Shown one piece after another: positions 10,766 through 22,149 of a stretch of DNA of 64,000 bases. Each line of letters begins with the position of its first letter. Within the stretch, counting starts at the first letter, position 1. A model generated the notes under the pieces. It was not told the DNA's origin and did no database searches. It saw only the letters and a list, made by a program, of their open reading frames with translations. The stretch is from positions 292,068,982 through 292,132,981 of the forward strand of contig NC_084480.1 in assembly GCF_030035675.1 (NCBI RefSeq), given 5' to 3'. The translations under genes and the position numbers were made by a program. The stretch comes from Rhineura floridana. Its lineage: Eukaryota > Chordata > Lepidosauria > Squamata > Rhineuridae.

Positions 10766-11084
10766 TGTAGAGGAACATATTTCCAGCAGAGATTCATCAG
10801 ATACCCTCACTTTTGATTTTCAGGTGTCTTTTGAAGATCTTTGTACATAGGCAGCCCTATACAAGCATTCACATATTTTTTATTAGCTAGTCTTCTTTAT
10901 GATCATTTTATACTGTATATTTTTGCTGTATATAACTGCCTTGTTACATTGTATGACAATTACTTTTATAAATAAATAAATACACTGGTTTCACCCACCC
11001 TCTCACCCTGCCTTTCTATTGCTTCTTAATTCCACTCCTTTTCTTCCTCTTTTCTCTCCCCTCCCCTTCACTGAAAAAAAGTTA

Positions 11085-11152
11085 GATTGTAACCCCCTTG
11101 GGGCAGGGACTTACCATGTACATCAATGAGAATAAAATAATGATAGAAATGA
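11085..11152 (+). mobile_element. LINE 3' tail fragment (L2-like)
   Basis: GATTGTAACCCCCTTGGGGC followed by CATGTACATCAATG and an AATAAAATAATGATA tail matches a common reptile LINE 3' terminus. It is short, so the family call is tentative. Confidence 0.4.
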
Positions 11153-11631
11153 AGCACACAGAAAGTGTTCTAAATTTAATATGGACTTTTCTTCCCCCAC
11201 CTCACATTTCTTTCCACTTCCCTTTCTCTCCTTCCCAACTTGGTTCCAAGTAAAAAAATAAGGGACATATGAAACTCCTGCAGGAAATTTTACCAGACTT
11301 TCCAAACTTCTTTGGGCTTCCCTCAAAAGCTGTCAGAGAGGTCACCTGAAAAGGAATCTCCCTCCCCCATTAGCTTTGAATTTCAGTTTAGGTGAAGTTT
11401 CAGTGGTAATTCTAAGAGCCAAACTAAATAGCATGTGGGAGATCTGTGGCGGGATCTCCTGCAGTCTTTTTCTTTGGTTAAATCAGCCACTGAGGAGGCA
11501 ATTTGACTCGAACTTACAATGCTGAGGAGGGGATATTAATCTCTTCCCCTAACCCAAGATTCTGCACCCCCATTGGAAACTGCTATTTACTGTAGCTATG
11601 GTGAGAAGAAAAGACATCTATAATATTGAAT

Positions 11632-12150
11632 ATCAGCCCTATTATACCACTTTAACTGTCATGGATAGTCTTGGGAATGGTAGTTTGTTAAGGGTGCTGA
11701 CCTCACAATGCTACAGCACCCTTAACAAACTACAGTTCCCAGGATTCTCCATAACTCTTAAAGTGGTTTGAGAGTAGGGTTGCCAGGTTCATAGCCTGAG
11801 ACTGATCCTGTATCTTTAGGAGAAGAGAAAGTCAGCCAAGTGCAGGTGTTCTTGCAACTCCGTAATGGGAAAAACCACAAGGTGAAATTCTCCCTCCCCC
11901 CTCCACAACTTTTAAAGATACAGAAGACCTCTTGGTTGCCAAGCCCGGCCTCCAAGAGGTCTTCTGTATCTTTAAAAGTTGTGGAGGGAGAAGGGAGAAT
12001 TCCACCTTGTGGTTCTTCCCATTACAGTGTTGCAAGAGCACCTGCACTTGGCTGACTTTCTCTTCTCCTAAAGATACAGGATCAGTCTCAGGCTATGAAC
12101 CTGGCAACCCTGTTTGAGAGTGCTTTAAATGTATAGTGTGGATATGGCTT
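11632..12150. mobile_element. Palindromic MITE disrupted by a foldback hAT
   Basis: The sequence contains ACCACTTTAAC, TTTGTTAAGGGTGCTG, its complement CAGCACCCTTAACAAACTAC, and AAAGTGGTTTGAGAG. The right end TGCTTTAAATGTATAGTGTG resumes after the inserted element at 11775-12112. The two arms are near-complementary, forming one large hairpin. The same family occurs at 12345, 23108 and 35733. Confidence 0.65.
11775..12112. mobile_element. 338-base foldback hAT-type element, copy 1
   Basis: Almost the whole element is one inverted repeat (two arms of about 165 bases), with ends TAGGGTTGCCAGGTTC and CAGGGTTGCCAGGTTC. A perfect 8-base target duplication TTTGAGAG lies at 11767-11774 and 12113-12120. 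Eight-base duplications and (C/T)AGGG ends are those of the hAT superfamily. There is no coding capacity; open frames on both strands are mirror images created by the palindrome. Copy 2 is at 48365-48696. Confidence 0.9.
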
Positions 12151-12344
12151 CTCTCTATTGGCAAGAGCAGCTTGGGAGCATTTTAAGCTGAGAAAGGTCT
12201 TGAGGGAAAGGGCTGTGCTTCTCCTCCAGCAAGTCATGGCTGCTTTTGGCCAAAAAATATATATCATGGGTCACTCATGTCACATCTCATTTGGCCTTTA
12301 GATAAATTCTTGCTGCCACAAAGCACAATACAGAAGGACCTCTG

Positions 12345-12950
12345 GGCCCCATCTGCATGATACATTTAAAGCAGCATTATACCACTTTAAACAGACATGA
12401 CTTTCTGCAAAGAATCTTGGGAACTGTAGTTTGTTAAGGGTGCTGAGAATGTTAGGATCCTGCAGATACCATCTTATCAGGAGGTCCGTCCCGCACAACA
12501 TAGGAAGCACACCTTTAGTGTTGTGGCACCCTTTGGAATTCACTCCTCTTAAACATTAGACAGGCGTCATCTCTGTTGTCTTTTCAGCACCTACTGAAAA
12601 CCTTCTTCTTTCAACAAGCCATCTAGGTAAGTAGAGACCTTATCACTGTCTGCATCTAATTTTTTGTGCTTTTTTTAAAAAGATGTTTTAAAAGATTTTC
12701 TGGCTTTAAGATGTTTTGTTTTTAAAGATGTTTTAAGAGGTTTTGTTTTTAAGATGTTTTACAATGTTTTTAGTGTTTTATTGCCTGTTTGGCTTTTGGG
12801 AGAAAGGGCAGGATAGAAATAAAATAAAACAAAATAACAGGTGTCTCCTAACAACCCTCAACAAACTACAGTTCCCAAGATTGTTTATGGAAAGCCATAA
12901 CTTTAAAGTGGTATAATACTACTTTAAAGGAATAGTGCACTTGAGGCCAG
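12345..12950. mobile_element. Palindromic MITE split by an L2 insertion
   Basis: The left arm (12345-12474: CATTTAAAGCAGCATTATAC, TTTGTTAAGGGTGCTG) and right arm (12841-12950: CTCAACAAACTACAGTTCCC, AAAGTGGTATAATAC) are complementary. They are separated by an L2 LINE end at 12475-12838, which inserted at the loop. Confidence 0.62.
12475..12838 (+). mobile_element. L2 LINE 3' end
   Basis: The remnant of the ORF2 C-terminus (CTTTTCAGCACCTACTGAAA, CTTTCAACAAGCCAT) is followed by the degenerate TTTTAAAGATG repeats. The terminal 'GGGAGAAAGGGCAGGATAGA' leads to AATAAAATAAAAC. The same 3' structure occurs at 34708, 45345 and, reversed, at 33355 and 41228. Confidence 0.7.
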
Positions 12951-15097
12951 AGATACTTAAGCAAAGCAACACATGGGATGCATAGCTTTAATCATTACAA
13001 AAGGAGCTCATCCACACTGCGATTTAGCGTGTGTCTGGTAGGCAAGCAGAAGCTAGAATGCAGTTTTTCTCTTTAAATTCGTATCAACCCAATCCAATTA
13101 TAATGCAAAAAGTAAAGGAAAAATCATCTCAGCTTTGCTGCACTCCTCAGTGTAGGTGCTTTGCTTTGATTTTTTTTAGTGGGTGGGCTCTCTTATACCC
13201 CATTGTCTGCTCCCTCTCTCTCTGCAGCCCCCAAAAGCTGCTGCAGCCACTGCTTACTTCGCCTTTTACTCACTCCCCCCTCTAATCAGTTTCATATAGT
13301 TTCATGTCAATTGCACCCCAACCTTCTCCCTGCTTCAGCTGGGAGAGGCCTACAATTGACAAGAAACAATGAAACTGACAAAAAACCCTCCCCCTGTCCA
13401 TTAGCAATATTGGTACTCTGGAGGGAGCAAACATATAAAATTGGGGGCGGGGCCACAAGGAAACAATGATACTAAACCTGTCCAGAGGTACTTGTGTGAA
13501 AGGAAAACAGCAGATTAGAAGCTACCATTGAGCAAGGTGTGGACCTTGAAAAGCTATTGTGATGGTAAAAACAGCTTCTTTAGTACAAAGTTAGGCTCCA
13601 AAGTCTCTTTTTTCAAAGAGACATTTACCAGGACAGCATTTTTAGGGTCATGGTTGAGGGCTAATAATAAAATAGATCGCCCTCTCCCAAAAGGGAAGGA
13701 AGTCAGCCACCACCTTTTGTTCCATTGTAACTAGAGATTGCAATATGTGCAGCAACACAGCATCTGTGAACCTGCTGGAATCATCCACAGGGGAGCCCTA
13801 GGAAAGCCAAGTAACAATCAAGATGAGCACACATAGCTATGGCGTTCAAAGTTTGGTGTTCATCCATCTCTGGATATGCAGAGGAATTAAACATGAAATC
13901 CTTTATTGTAGGCAGAATGTACTTCCCATGTAGCGCATGCATTGTGTCAGCAGATTTGGTCCTCTGCACTCTGTCTGAAGGAAAGGAGCCCTTGTTTTTT
14001 AACCAGTGGGTGCATTAGTAACAGCGATTAGCACATTGCTCCAAGGTTTATGCTACTCTGTGTTTTTAGACCAGAATGAATTTACTTGTATAGCAATTTC
14101 TTATATTTTTTGAACAATACTTTGTAGGCTTTCCCCCACTGAAGTAACACTTCATAATGAAATCTTTGGGGAAGGATCATTGCCAAATACATTCTGGCAT
14201 TCTGCTATTTTGATACAGTTGACCTCTCTTTGATTACAAAGCTATACCTAAGGGGCTAATAACCAAAGAAAAAGAAAGCAGCACAGCTGATGTTTGACTG
14301 TAACAAGAGCATAATCTTGTAGAAATTTAAGACAAAACTAAACATGGAAAAACCTAATCCTCATTTTTTTTCCAGAACTGAGACTGGAACACTTAAGCGT
14401 CTCTCAGCTCCGTTTACGCTGTCAAGAGTATGGACCAGAAAGTTGGTATCCATTACCATTTTACTTCACAACAACCATCATTGCATGAAAGACAGACTTT
14501 CTTTGGGGAATTTTTTTTATTTCTGAGCAAGGCAACCTAAACACTGTACAATCCCAAAGCAGCACAACATGACAGACTACCTAAATCAGGAACAATCTGC
14601 TAAAGTACATACCACATTTAAGGACTCCCAGCTGTGAATTGTGAAGTCTCTTTTATAGGGTATTGGAGACGCATCTATTACAATTGATCTATGTGGTCCA
14701 CTTCACACATACATGTTATTTATCACTTCTTGACTGCTGCATCAAATAATTACTTGTTTGTTTGGATGAGCCATCACAGTTTAATCCCCACAGACAGTGC
14801 AATGCCAACTCAAACAAAACTTTTCAGTGAAGATGCTTCACACATTCAACAGAGAACTATCAAGTGATATATATGTATGTCTGAACCAGGACAAAAGTCA
14901 GTAAAAGTGCAGAAGCAGGCCCCAGGATACTAACTTCCTCCTGTTCTGGCTGCTTCCTGGCTGCAGGCCAGGCCTCCAGAAATTCCTCATGGTTTCAAGT
15001 GTTTAAAAGTTGCCATTGCCTCAAAGGTTTGATTTCTGCTAAATAATAACCGTAACTCATTTCTGGAGAACAATGTGAGGAACTTTCTCCTTAATGC

Positions 15098-15293
15098 TAC
15101 TATTTATTTATTTCTTATATTTATTTCCTCCAAGGAGCTCAAGGTGGTATACAACCCTGTGAAGTATGTTAGGCTGAGAGAGGGTGACTGGCTCAAGGTC
15201 ACCCAATGAGTTTCATGGCTGAGCGGGGATGTGAATCCTGGTCTCCCAAGTCCTAGTCCAACACACTAACTGTTATACCACACTGGCTCAACA
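15098..15293 (-). mobile_element. tRNA-derived CORE-type SINE
   Basis: On the minus strand: head GAGCCAGTGTGGTATAACAG (A box), B box GATTCACATCC, then a MIR/CORE-like segment GGGTGACCTTGAGCCAGTCA. An L2-like tail 'ACCTTGAGCTCCTTGGAGG' ends in AATAAATA. The tail suggests mobilisation by an L2 LINE. Boundaries are approximate. Confidence 0.7.
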
Positions 15294-15877
15294 CTCATGG
15301 TACTATGCCCAGCCCACCAATAGTAGCTTATCAGATAACTGCATAAATACAATGGAAGCAAATGGGAGTGCAGCCGGTTAATTATTCCACATCCTAATTA
15401 CAGCTACCTCTCCTACAAATCCCTGCATTTTTTTTCTCATATAGCTAAGGGTGTGGTGATTGACTAACCAAGATTGCAATCAGTTTCTGAGCTAGTCAAT
15501 TTCACTCCTAAAAATACATTGTTCTTCCAGAATACTTCAATATAACGGCATATTTCCGTATTGTTGTATCTCTTGTTCTTGGATTTAGTTGTCCGATCAT
15601 TCTAGAGTTGTTGTTGATTTTGATTTTATTGTGTTATAAACACTTCAAATATTGTTATGGCCAATGGTTTCAATGATAAACACTTATTCATTCATGCCAC
15701 AAATTATACTGACCTAAAACAATCATAGCTTTTTTTAACGGAGGTGTGGGGGGAAAGTAGTAAATAACTTTGAGTTTCTAACCCCCTTCTTCTGTTTAGA
15801 TTGCTAGTCAAGGATCTGCTAGTTTTAATTCAATATTCCTAACGAACTAACTAAAAATGAACGAACTAACGAACTAT

Positions 15878-15895
15878 ATATATATATATATATAT
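15878..15895. repeat. (TA)n microsatellite
   Basis: Uninterrupted TA dinucleotides, preceded by three imperfect CGAACTAAC-like units. Confidence 0.9.
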
Positions 15896-16186
15896 AGGAG
15901 CCACAGCATCTTTCACAATTTTTGTTTTCAAGCTGGTTTCTGTCTTTCTGTTTCTGAGACAGAGACTTCCACAGCTGGAGATAGGATATTAGGTAGTTTG
16001 TCAATCCATCCAATAAAATATATATTTTGGGATGATGATGGACTAGTTCACACATGTCTATACACCCCTGGAGTTCTATTCTGTATGAGAAGACTGGTAT
16101 CTAGAGCTGTGGACTGACCAGTGAAAATTCCTTTTTCAGGTGAAAATCATATAGTGTGAGGACTGTGATGACTCACTGACACATAC

Positions 16187-16296
16187 ATTGATGGGCTTCA
16201 AATCCCATCAGCCCCAGCCAACATGGTCAATGGTCAGGGATGATGGGAGCTGGAGTCCAGCAACAACTGGAGGGCCAACCATTCCCCATCTTTGTT
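16187..16296. mobile_element. hAT-like MITE half
   Basis: CCCATCAGCCCCAGCCAACA then GGTCAGGGATGATGGGAGC then CAACTGGAGGGCCAACC, the internal palindrome of a MITE family also at 29898, 31733 and 39425. Only part of one arm is left on the left side. Confidence 0.5.
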
Positions 16297-17639
16297 GTAA
16301 TTCAAGAGGCAATGTAAAACATAATGATACAATGTCCTTCAACTGTATTCCTACAGGCATAACTCTATGGACTTTGGCCCTATACCTTTGTATAAGCTGT
16401 GTATGATCATTAACAGGAGTTGTTGACAGGATGGATTATCTGCAAACAACAACAACACATTCATTTAACTGGGAGAATGGGGAAGGTTCAGATGTAATGG
16501 TACACCACAGTTTAGCATCACATACATGCGCCTCAGGCTTGTGTGCTCCCCTATCACCTTCTCCTCTGGTATGGCTGGGAGGAGACTGGATGCATCTGCT
16601 TCCATTTAAAACAGCTGCGTTCTGAACATTTGTGTCCAAACCTGGGCAAACTGTGATTAATTATAACTATCCAAAGAAAAATGAAATTTGATCCTGGCTT
16701 CTTTGGATGAACCATAGTTAAAACTGATCACAGTCCTTGGCTTGGACAAAATGACAAACTGCAGTTAGTTTGAAATGGAAGATGTTTCTGATCTTCTTTC
16801 AGCTGCTCCAGAGGAGGAGATAGGCGGGGGGCAGGCTAATGGTAAACTATAGTTTCACATTATGTCTGACCCTGGTCAGTGGGTTCTGGCCAGAGACAGA
16901 GAGGCATACCTCTTAATGACAACAAGGGGACTTAAATGCAGTTCTATCTCAACAATAGTGCAGCTAAGATTTCATTAGATTTTGAATTGAGTTTTATTTA
17001 GCTGATTCACCAGCCAGGTTCCATCAGCCTCTGGACATGGGAAATCTGACACTCCCTCTGACCCCTGCCCTTCCAGAAAGTCACTAATATTGCAGCTTCT
17101 ATGTTAATGGAGATGTGCACACAGAAAAAGTATACTATAGCAGTAGATTAGTACCCCTCCCTCTCCTCCCATGTGTGAAGATGTTCATGAACATGCCATC
17201 ACAGCAAAGCATGCTCTGTGTGTGTATGTACGGGGTGACAGGCAGTCCATTTTAACACTGGGGATTGGTCCATTAGGAAGAATGGGGCACTGCCCCACCA
17301 GCCTTAGTCTGCCTTCAGCTAGCCTGCCTTCCACCTTATAGCCAGTCCAGGGGGCACAACAGCTTCCTCTTCCTTGGTTTCAGTGTTTTCCTTTTAGAAC
17401 TCAGCAGGCAGAAAGAGGATAGGGACAAAACTAGAATTAGCTACCTGTCATTGGCTCTGTTTCTACCTGCTGTGGCTCTGTCTGCCTTCTGCCTTGCAAG
17501 TTCCAATGGGCGGCAGCCACCACTGCATTTTAAGCTTATTTAAATATATAAACAAATATCCTTAAATATTATCTTATTTTAATAATGCATGTGCTCAAAG
17601 CTTGCACAGATGCCCCCCCCCGCAGTGGAAAAGACATGT

Positions 17640-17960
17640 TTTGATGGTCCAGTGCAGATTGTAAACCTTTTTGGAAACAAACAGCTCTAGTTTTGTGATC
17701 TGTATACACTCTAGAGCACTGTTGGTAATTATAATGATCGTAACAGGTCAACCAAAGCTGCATCAAGGAACCTTTTGTATCCTGTTGCAAACATCTGAGT
17801 CAGGTATGCCAGTACAAAGCCACAGACTGTGGTAGGCCTACCTGCCCTAAATCCTACTTGGCCTTCCATAATTATCTAATTCAATTCCATCCAGTCTTTC
17901 AAATGATTGCATAAACAGCATACAAACATTTTAGATTTAATAAATGGAGCACTAGTTATA
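17640..17960 (-). pseudogene. Remnant of a LINE reverse transcriptase
   Basis: The minus strand, near 17855-17760, can be read QVGFRAGRPTTVCGFVLAYL followed by YKRFLDAALVDL. This resembles the conserved '(Q)xGFRxGRST...A(F/L)xDL' start of the LINE reverse-transcriptase palm. It is heavily decayed. The clade cannot be named; it differs from the BovB and L2 copies here. Confidence 0.4.
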
Positions 17961-18129
17961 AGGATCAGAGCATTTACTAGGGTTTTGGTATATAGCTTTA
18001 ATGTTTGGCCAAACTTGAAGCCCACCATTCCACATCATGTTGAGGAGACAAAATCTCCTGGGTCCTTGTTATTCAAGAAGGGTCTCCCTCCTAGCCAGCT
18101 GATAAAGACAGCAGCAGTAGGAGTGTGAC

Positions 18130-18632
18130 CAATGTAACGATATATGCAAGGCAAACAGATTCTCTGGGCATATTTCACTAAATACATCTGCCCGGGCCCT
18201 GAGATCCTCAGGAGAGGCCCTTCTCTCAATACCTACGTCCTCACAAGCACGACTAGTGGGGACATGAGATAGGGCCTTTTTGGTGGCTGCCCTGAGGCTT
18301 TGGAACTCCCTTCCTAGGGAAGCAAGAATGGCCCCCTCCTTGCAGTCCTTCTGTCGGCAAGCAAAGACTTTATTTCAACAAGCTTTTGGAAGTGAAAGGT
18401 GTTAAGGACAGGACTTGAAGGGTGCTGCATTGCTATTGTCTAATTGTATTATTTTAAACTGAGTTTGAATTACTTTAACTATGTATGAATGGTTTTAACA
18501 CTGTATATAGTTTAATTCAATTTTAATCTAGACTTTTGTATGTGCGCTTTTATCTGGAAGCCGCCGTGAGTTCCAGTTTTGGAAAAAGGGCGGGGTAAAA
18601 ATAATGATAATAAATAATAAATAAATAGTTTT
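18130..18632 (+). mobile_element. L2 LINE 3' end with ORF2 C-terminus
   Basis: The plus-strand translation includes GPEILRRGPSL, GGCPEALELPS and SASKDFISTSFWK. These correspond to the known L2-type ending '..RLWNSLP..FRRQLKTLLF..'. The 3' end reads AAGCCGCCGTGAGTTCCAG then GGGCGGGGTAAAAATAATG and AATAAATAAATA. It is a 5'-truncated pseudogene copy. Confidence 0.8.
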
Positions 18633-18811
18633 ATACATATTTACATGTCTTGTTCACCCCCAAGGAATTCTGGTGAGGATTCTGAGAATTCTTCCGTCAA
18701 GATCCTCTAGCTTGCCTCACAGAACTATGTTTCCCAGAGTTTTCTGTAAAGAGGGTATGCCTGTTTCATTACCTGAAGCACGGTTTTGATAAGCCGTCCC
18801 AAGAACACCTA

Positions 18812-18925
18812 AGGTTGTATCCAGTGCTAGTCCTACTCAGGATGGATCTGCTGAAATTAGTAAACTTAGGCCCATCAATTTCAACAAACCTTCTCTGAGT
18901 AAATCATAGTTGGAGACAACCCATT
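18812..18925. repeat. 'AGTAAG' palindromic MITE, diverged
   Basis: GGTTGTATCCAGTGCTAGTC, ACTCAGGATGGATC, TTTCAACAAACCTTCTCTGA and GAGTAAATCATAGTTGG form weakly complementary arms of the short MITE family also at 55357. Confidence 0.4.
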
Positions 18926-19044
18926 GGCAGCAATTATCAGACTATCTACACTGGGAGTTCTTACTGAAATAAATGGAACACCTCTTGACTAACTGGCATG
19001 AGGACTTATGCCCAGAAATGCTATTTCTCTCATGCCTTTTTGAG

Positions 19045-19310
19045 TTGGTCATAAGAATATAAGAGCATAAAAAGAACCTATCTGGTCCAGCATCGTGTTC
19101 TCACAGTGGCTAACCAGATGCCTATGGGAAACCCATAAGCAGGACCTGAGCATGAGAGTACTCTCCCCTCTTGCGGTTTCCAGGAAGTCATGCTGCTTCT
19201 GACTGTGGAGGAGGAGCATTGTTAGTAGCCATTGATAGCCTTATGGTCCATGTACTATTTGTCTAGTCCTCTTTTAAAGCCAACAGTGGTCCTGTTCTAC
19301 TGAGAAATGC
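19045..19310 (-). mobile_element. CR1 LINE 3' end
   Basis: The CR1 terminal repeat CATAAGAATATAAGAGCATA (reverse sense) begins the copy. 'CAGCATCGTGTTCTCACAG' and 'CAGATGCCTATGGGAAACCC' follow. It lies immediately next to a second minus-strand CR1, giving a tandem pair. Confidence 0.7.
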
Positions 19311-20040
19311 TTCCCAGAATCAAAGAGCTGGAAGGAATCTCAAAGGTTATTTAGTTCAGGGGTTCCTAAAACTGTGGTCCATGGACATGCTTCATTCAGA
19401 TGGCTCGTGGTGCGTCTGTGGATTTGTGTTGGAGCTGGGAGATAGCACATCCATCGCACTAGATATTCATACTGATTTTTAATCATATTTTAATGGCTTC
19501 TTTTATTTCTTATATTGCATTTCATTGTGCTACATTTTGAATTCTATGGAAATCAAACAGCATCTAGTGCAGCACATTACAATTGCTACAACAAACAGAC
19601 AAGACTTTGAATGGTTTGCCAAGACGCGCAGACATTTTCAAGTGGTCTGCGTGTGTGTGCGTGTGTAAGTCTGGGAACCACTGATCTAGTTCAATCTCTT
19701 GCTGATGTAGGATATCTGTTGCTACAGCATCCCTGATAGGTGGCCATCCAGCCTCTGCTTAAAAACCTTAACTAAAGAGAGTCCATCGCCTTCAGAGGCC
19801 GAGCCTTCCACTACTGAACAGCAGATATTGTTGGGAAGACCTTCCTAATGTTTAGTCAAAATCACATTGTAGTAAGTTGAACCCACTGGTTTGGATCCTA
19901 TCCTTTGAAGCAATATAAAACAAATTTGATCCAACTATGTGGCAACTCTTCACAAATCTGAAGACAGCTATCATATCTCTTCTTAATCATCTCTTCTCCA
20001 TGCTAAACATACCCAAGTCCTTCACTCTTCCTCATGGGAT
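19311..20040 (-). mobile_element. CR1 LINE 3' fragment with hAT insertion
   Basis: Starts with CAGAATCAAAGAGCTGGAAG (reversed CR1 3' end). It resumes after the hAT at CAATCTCTTGCTGATG and runs through 'GGTGGCCATCCAGCCTCTGC' to 'CTCTTCTCCATGCTAAACAT'. Read in reverse it is the CR1 ORF2 C-terminal region plus 3' UTR, frame broken. Confidence 0.72.
19357..19683. mobile_element. hAT non-autonomous element inside CR1
   Basis: Ends are CAGGGGTTCCTAAAACTGTG and, reversed from the right, CAGTGGTTCCCAGACTTAC. Target duplications ATTTAGTT (19349-19356) and ATCTAGTT (19684-19691) match at 7 of 8 bases. Removing the element restores a continuous CR1. A relative lies at 50629-51000. Confidence 0.87.
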
Positions 20041-20788
20041 TTTGACTTCAAAACATTTAATAACAGTACAGAATAAATTTGTGATTTTCCAGTTACAGTT
20101 TTTATCTCTGATTATTTCAGTCTCCATCTCTGATTATCTCCTTTGTTATTTGCTACACATAAAATATTCTGCTCATCTCGCAGAGACTACACAATCCCTC
20201 AGACTGTCAAGATAGCTACAATACTTGTGTATATTTCATATAATTTATAATCAAAAGGCTGTCTATGGGGTTGCCAAGACCAACAGAAAGTCTGATAAAG
20301 TTTTCTACTGTCCAAGATACAATTATTTTACAAGATGAATTATTTTTATTACATTGTTATCACAACCACTTTTTGTTATCAAACAGTGTGTTGTGACAAA
20401 AAAAATTAAATGCATCTTTCTAAATTCCAGTGTTGTGAAGCATTTGAAGTGCTATCTCACAGAAAGCTGATTGTACATTGCAAATCCATGAAAAAATGCC
20501 CCACTATATCCTATTTAGAGATGTTCAATTAGTAGTACCGGACCTGAAACAATGACTCAAGCATCATTAGTCATACAGCTGGCAAAAAAAGAGAGAGAGT
20601 AAAATATGTCCTTATATGTCCATTTAATTTTTTTTACTTGGAAGCATTCCACATGGAATTACTAGCATCCTAAAAGGTTAGGATCACCTTGGTTGATGAG
20701 CATCTTGGTTGCTGACTCAACATGCCCAACGAATCTCCTACTGGAAGCTATCAATACATTAGCAGTACCTGCTTGTTTCAGCACTATA

Positions 20789-21060
20789 AACAATTCACCA
20801 ATAGGCAAAAAAATATTGTAGTTTAAGAACATATCTATAGCCAACAGATATTTCTACCAAACTTTAAAAAGCAGGGAAATTGGGCAGCTGTAGTGAATGC
20901 ACCACGGGAGCAGGAGACCTGACCTCCTCTCTGAGAAATTGTCCTGCCCTACAAATTTGTAAAAATGCAAAAATCCAATCCACTTCCTGTGTAGCTTGGA
21001 AGAATTTGGTAACATGGGCCTCTGAGCATATGGTGAATGGTGGCAACACCTGCCATCTCC
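20789..21060 (+). repeat. Unclassified repeat, left inverted arm
   Basis: Begins AATTCACCAATAGGCAAAA and continues TTTAAGAACATATCTATAGC, GGGAAATTGGGCAGCTGTAG, ending near GGTGGCAACACCTGCCAT. It is the inverted counterpart of 21845-22135 and matches 34568-35110 in direct orientation. No coding capacity. Confidence 0.6.
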
Positions 21061-21404
21061 AAAAATGGAGAATTACATTTTTTGTATGTTTGTTGGTTTT
21101 CTTCTTACTTTGCTTCTTTCCTGTGTTATTGCTAATTCTACAGAGAATCCAACCTAGAAAATTATATTTCTCTCATTATTCATCTTAGAAATCTGTGTCA
21201 AATTTATTTTTATTAATTTTTATTAACTTTTATTTATTTCAAAGCCTTTTTATTGGTCAATGTCACATGATGGTGAAGACAGCCTTTTGTGTTTCAAATT
21301 GGAGATTATGTTCCATTTTGGGTTTATTAACAGTTGAATCTGGAACTGCAGTTTGATGTAAAATTAGACTGATGACAATAGGTTGCTACTTAAGCAATGA
21401 CTCT

Positions 21405-22135
21405 AGCTGTTGAAAAAACAAACTTAGCCTGCCCAAGCTGCATTCAAGCTGCTATGCTTAAACCACTCCATTTAAGGAAAGGTGGGCATGGTCAATTAAA
21501 AATATACACCACACCTAGAATTTTGCTAGAATGTTTTTCACTTCCCACTGTTTTATCTTGTGCAAACTGAGACACTCCTCATGTCCATTTGGCGACTATT
21601 CTGCAGAATAGTCAGTGCCATTATTCTATAATTGGTTTTGGAGGTTTTTAGTGTACATTTTGCAAAGTGTTGCTGTACATATTCACAGAAACAGAAGCAA
21701 AAGAAAATGATTTACTATAGGAAAATTCACATAAATTGCAAAGTAGATCAAACATATTTAAAGTGACTATCTGAAAGATATCAGCTGTCTTAATATTGTT
21801 GTTTCCTCCCTGCTAAAACAAATCAGCACAGCACATGTCTTGCTTCTGTTATTTGGGCTGATAGCAGGAGTTGCTACCACTCACCATATGCTCAGAGAAC
21901 ATTTTACCAGATTCTTCCAAGCTACACAGGAAGTGCATTGGACTGTGAAAGACCAACACAAATTGTGTTTGCAATTTTACAAATTTGTAGGGCAGTACAA
22001 TATCTCAGAGAGGAGGTCAGGTCTCCTGCTCCCCTGGTGCATTCACTATAGCTGCCCAATTTCCCTGTTATCTGTTGGCTATATGTACGTTCTTAAACCG
22101 CAAGGTGTTTTTTTTTCCTATTAGTGAATTTCTCT
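21405..22135 (-). repeat. Unclassified repeat, right arm plus interior
   Basis: Reversed, it starts at 22135 with the same terminus (AATTCACTAATAGG) as the left arm at 20789. It continues past the arm into an interior of about 440 bases that also occurs at 35110-35732. Together 20789-22135 looks like one element of about 1.35 kb with long inverted ends. Family not recognised, no target duplication found. Confidence 0.6.
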
Positions 22136-22149
22136 GCTTTTAAATCTGG

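Noticed and set aside
11832-12117. Near-identical small proteins on both strands
   Set aside because: Mirror frames of a palindromic MITE, repeated at 48370-48706; not genes.
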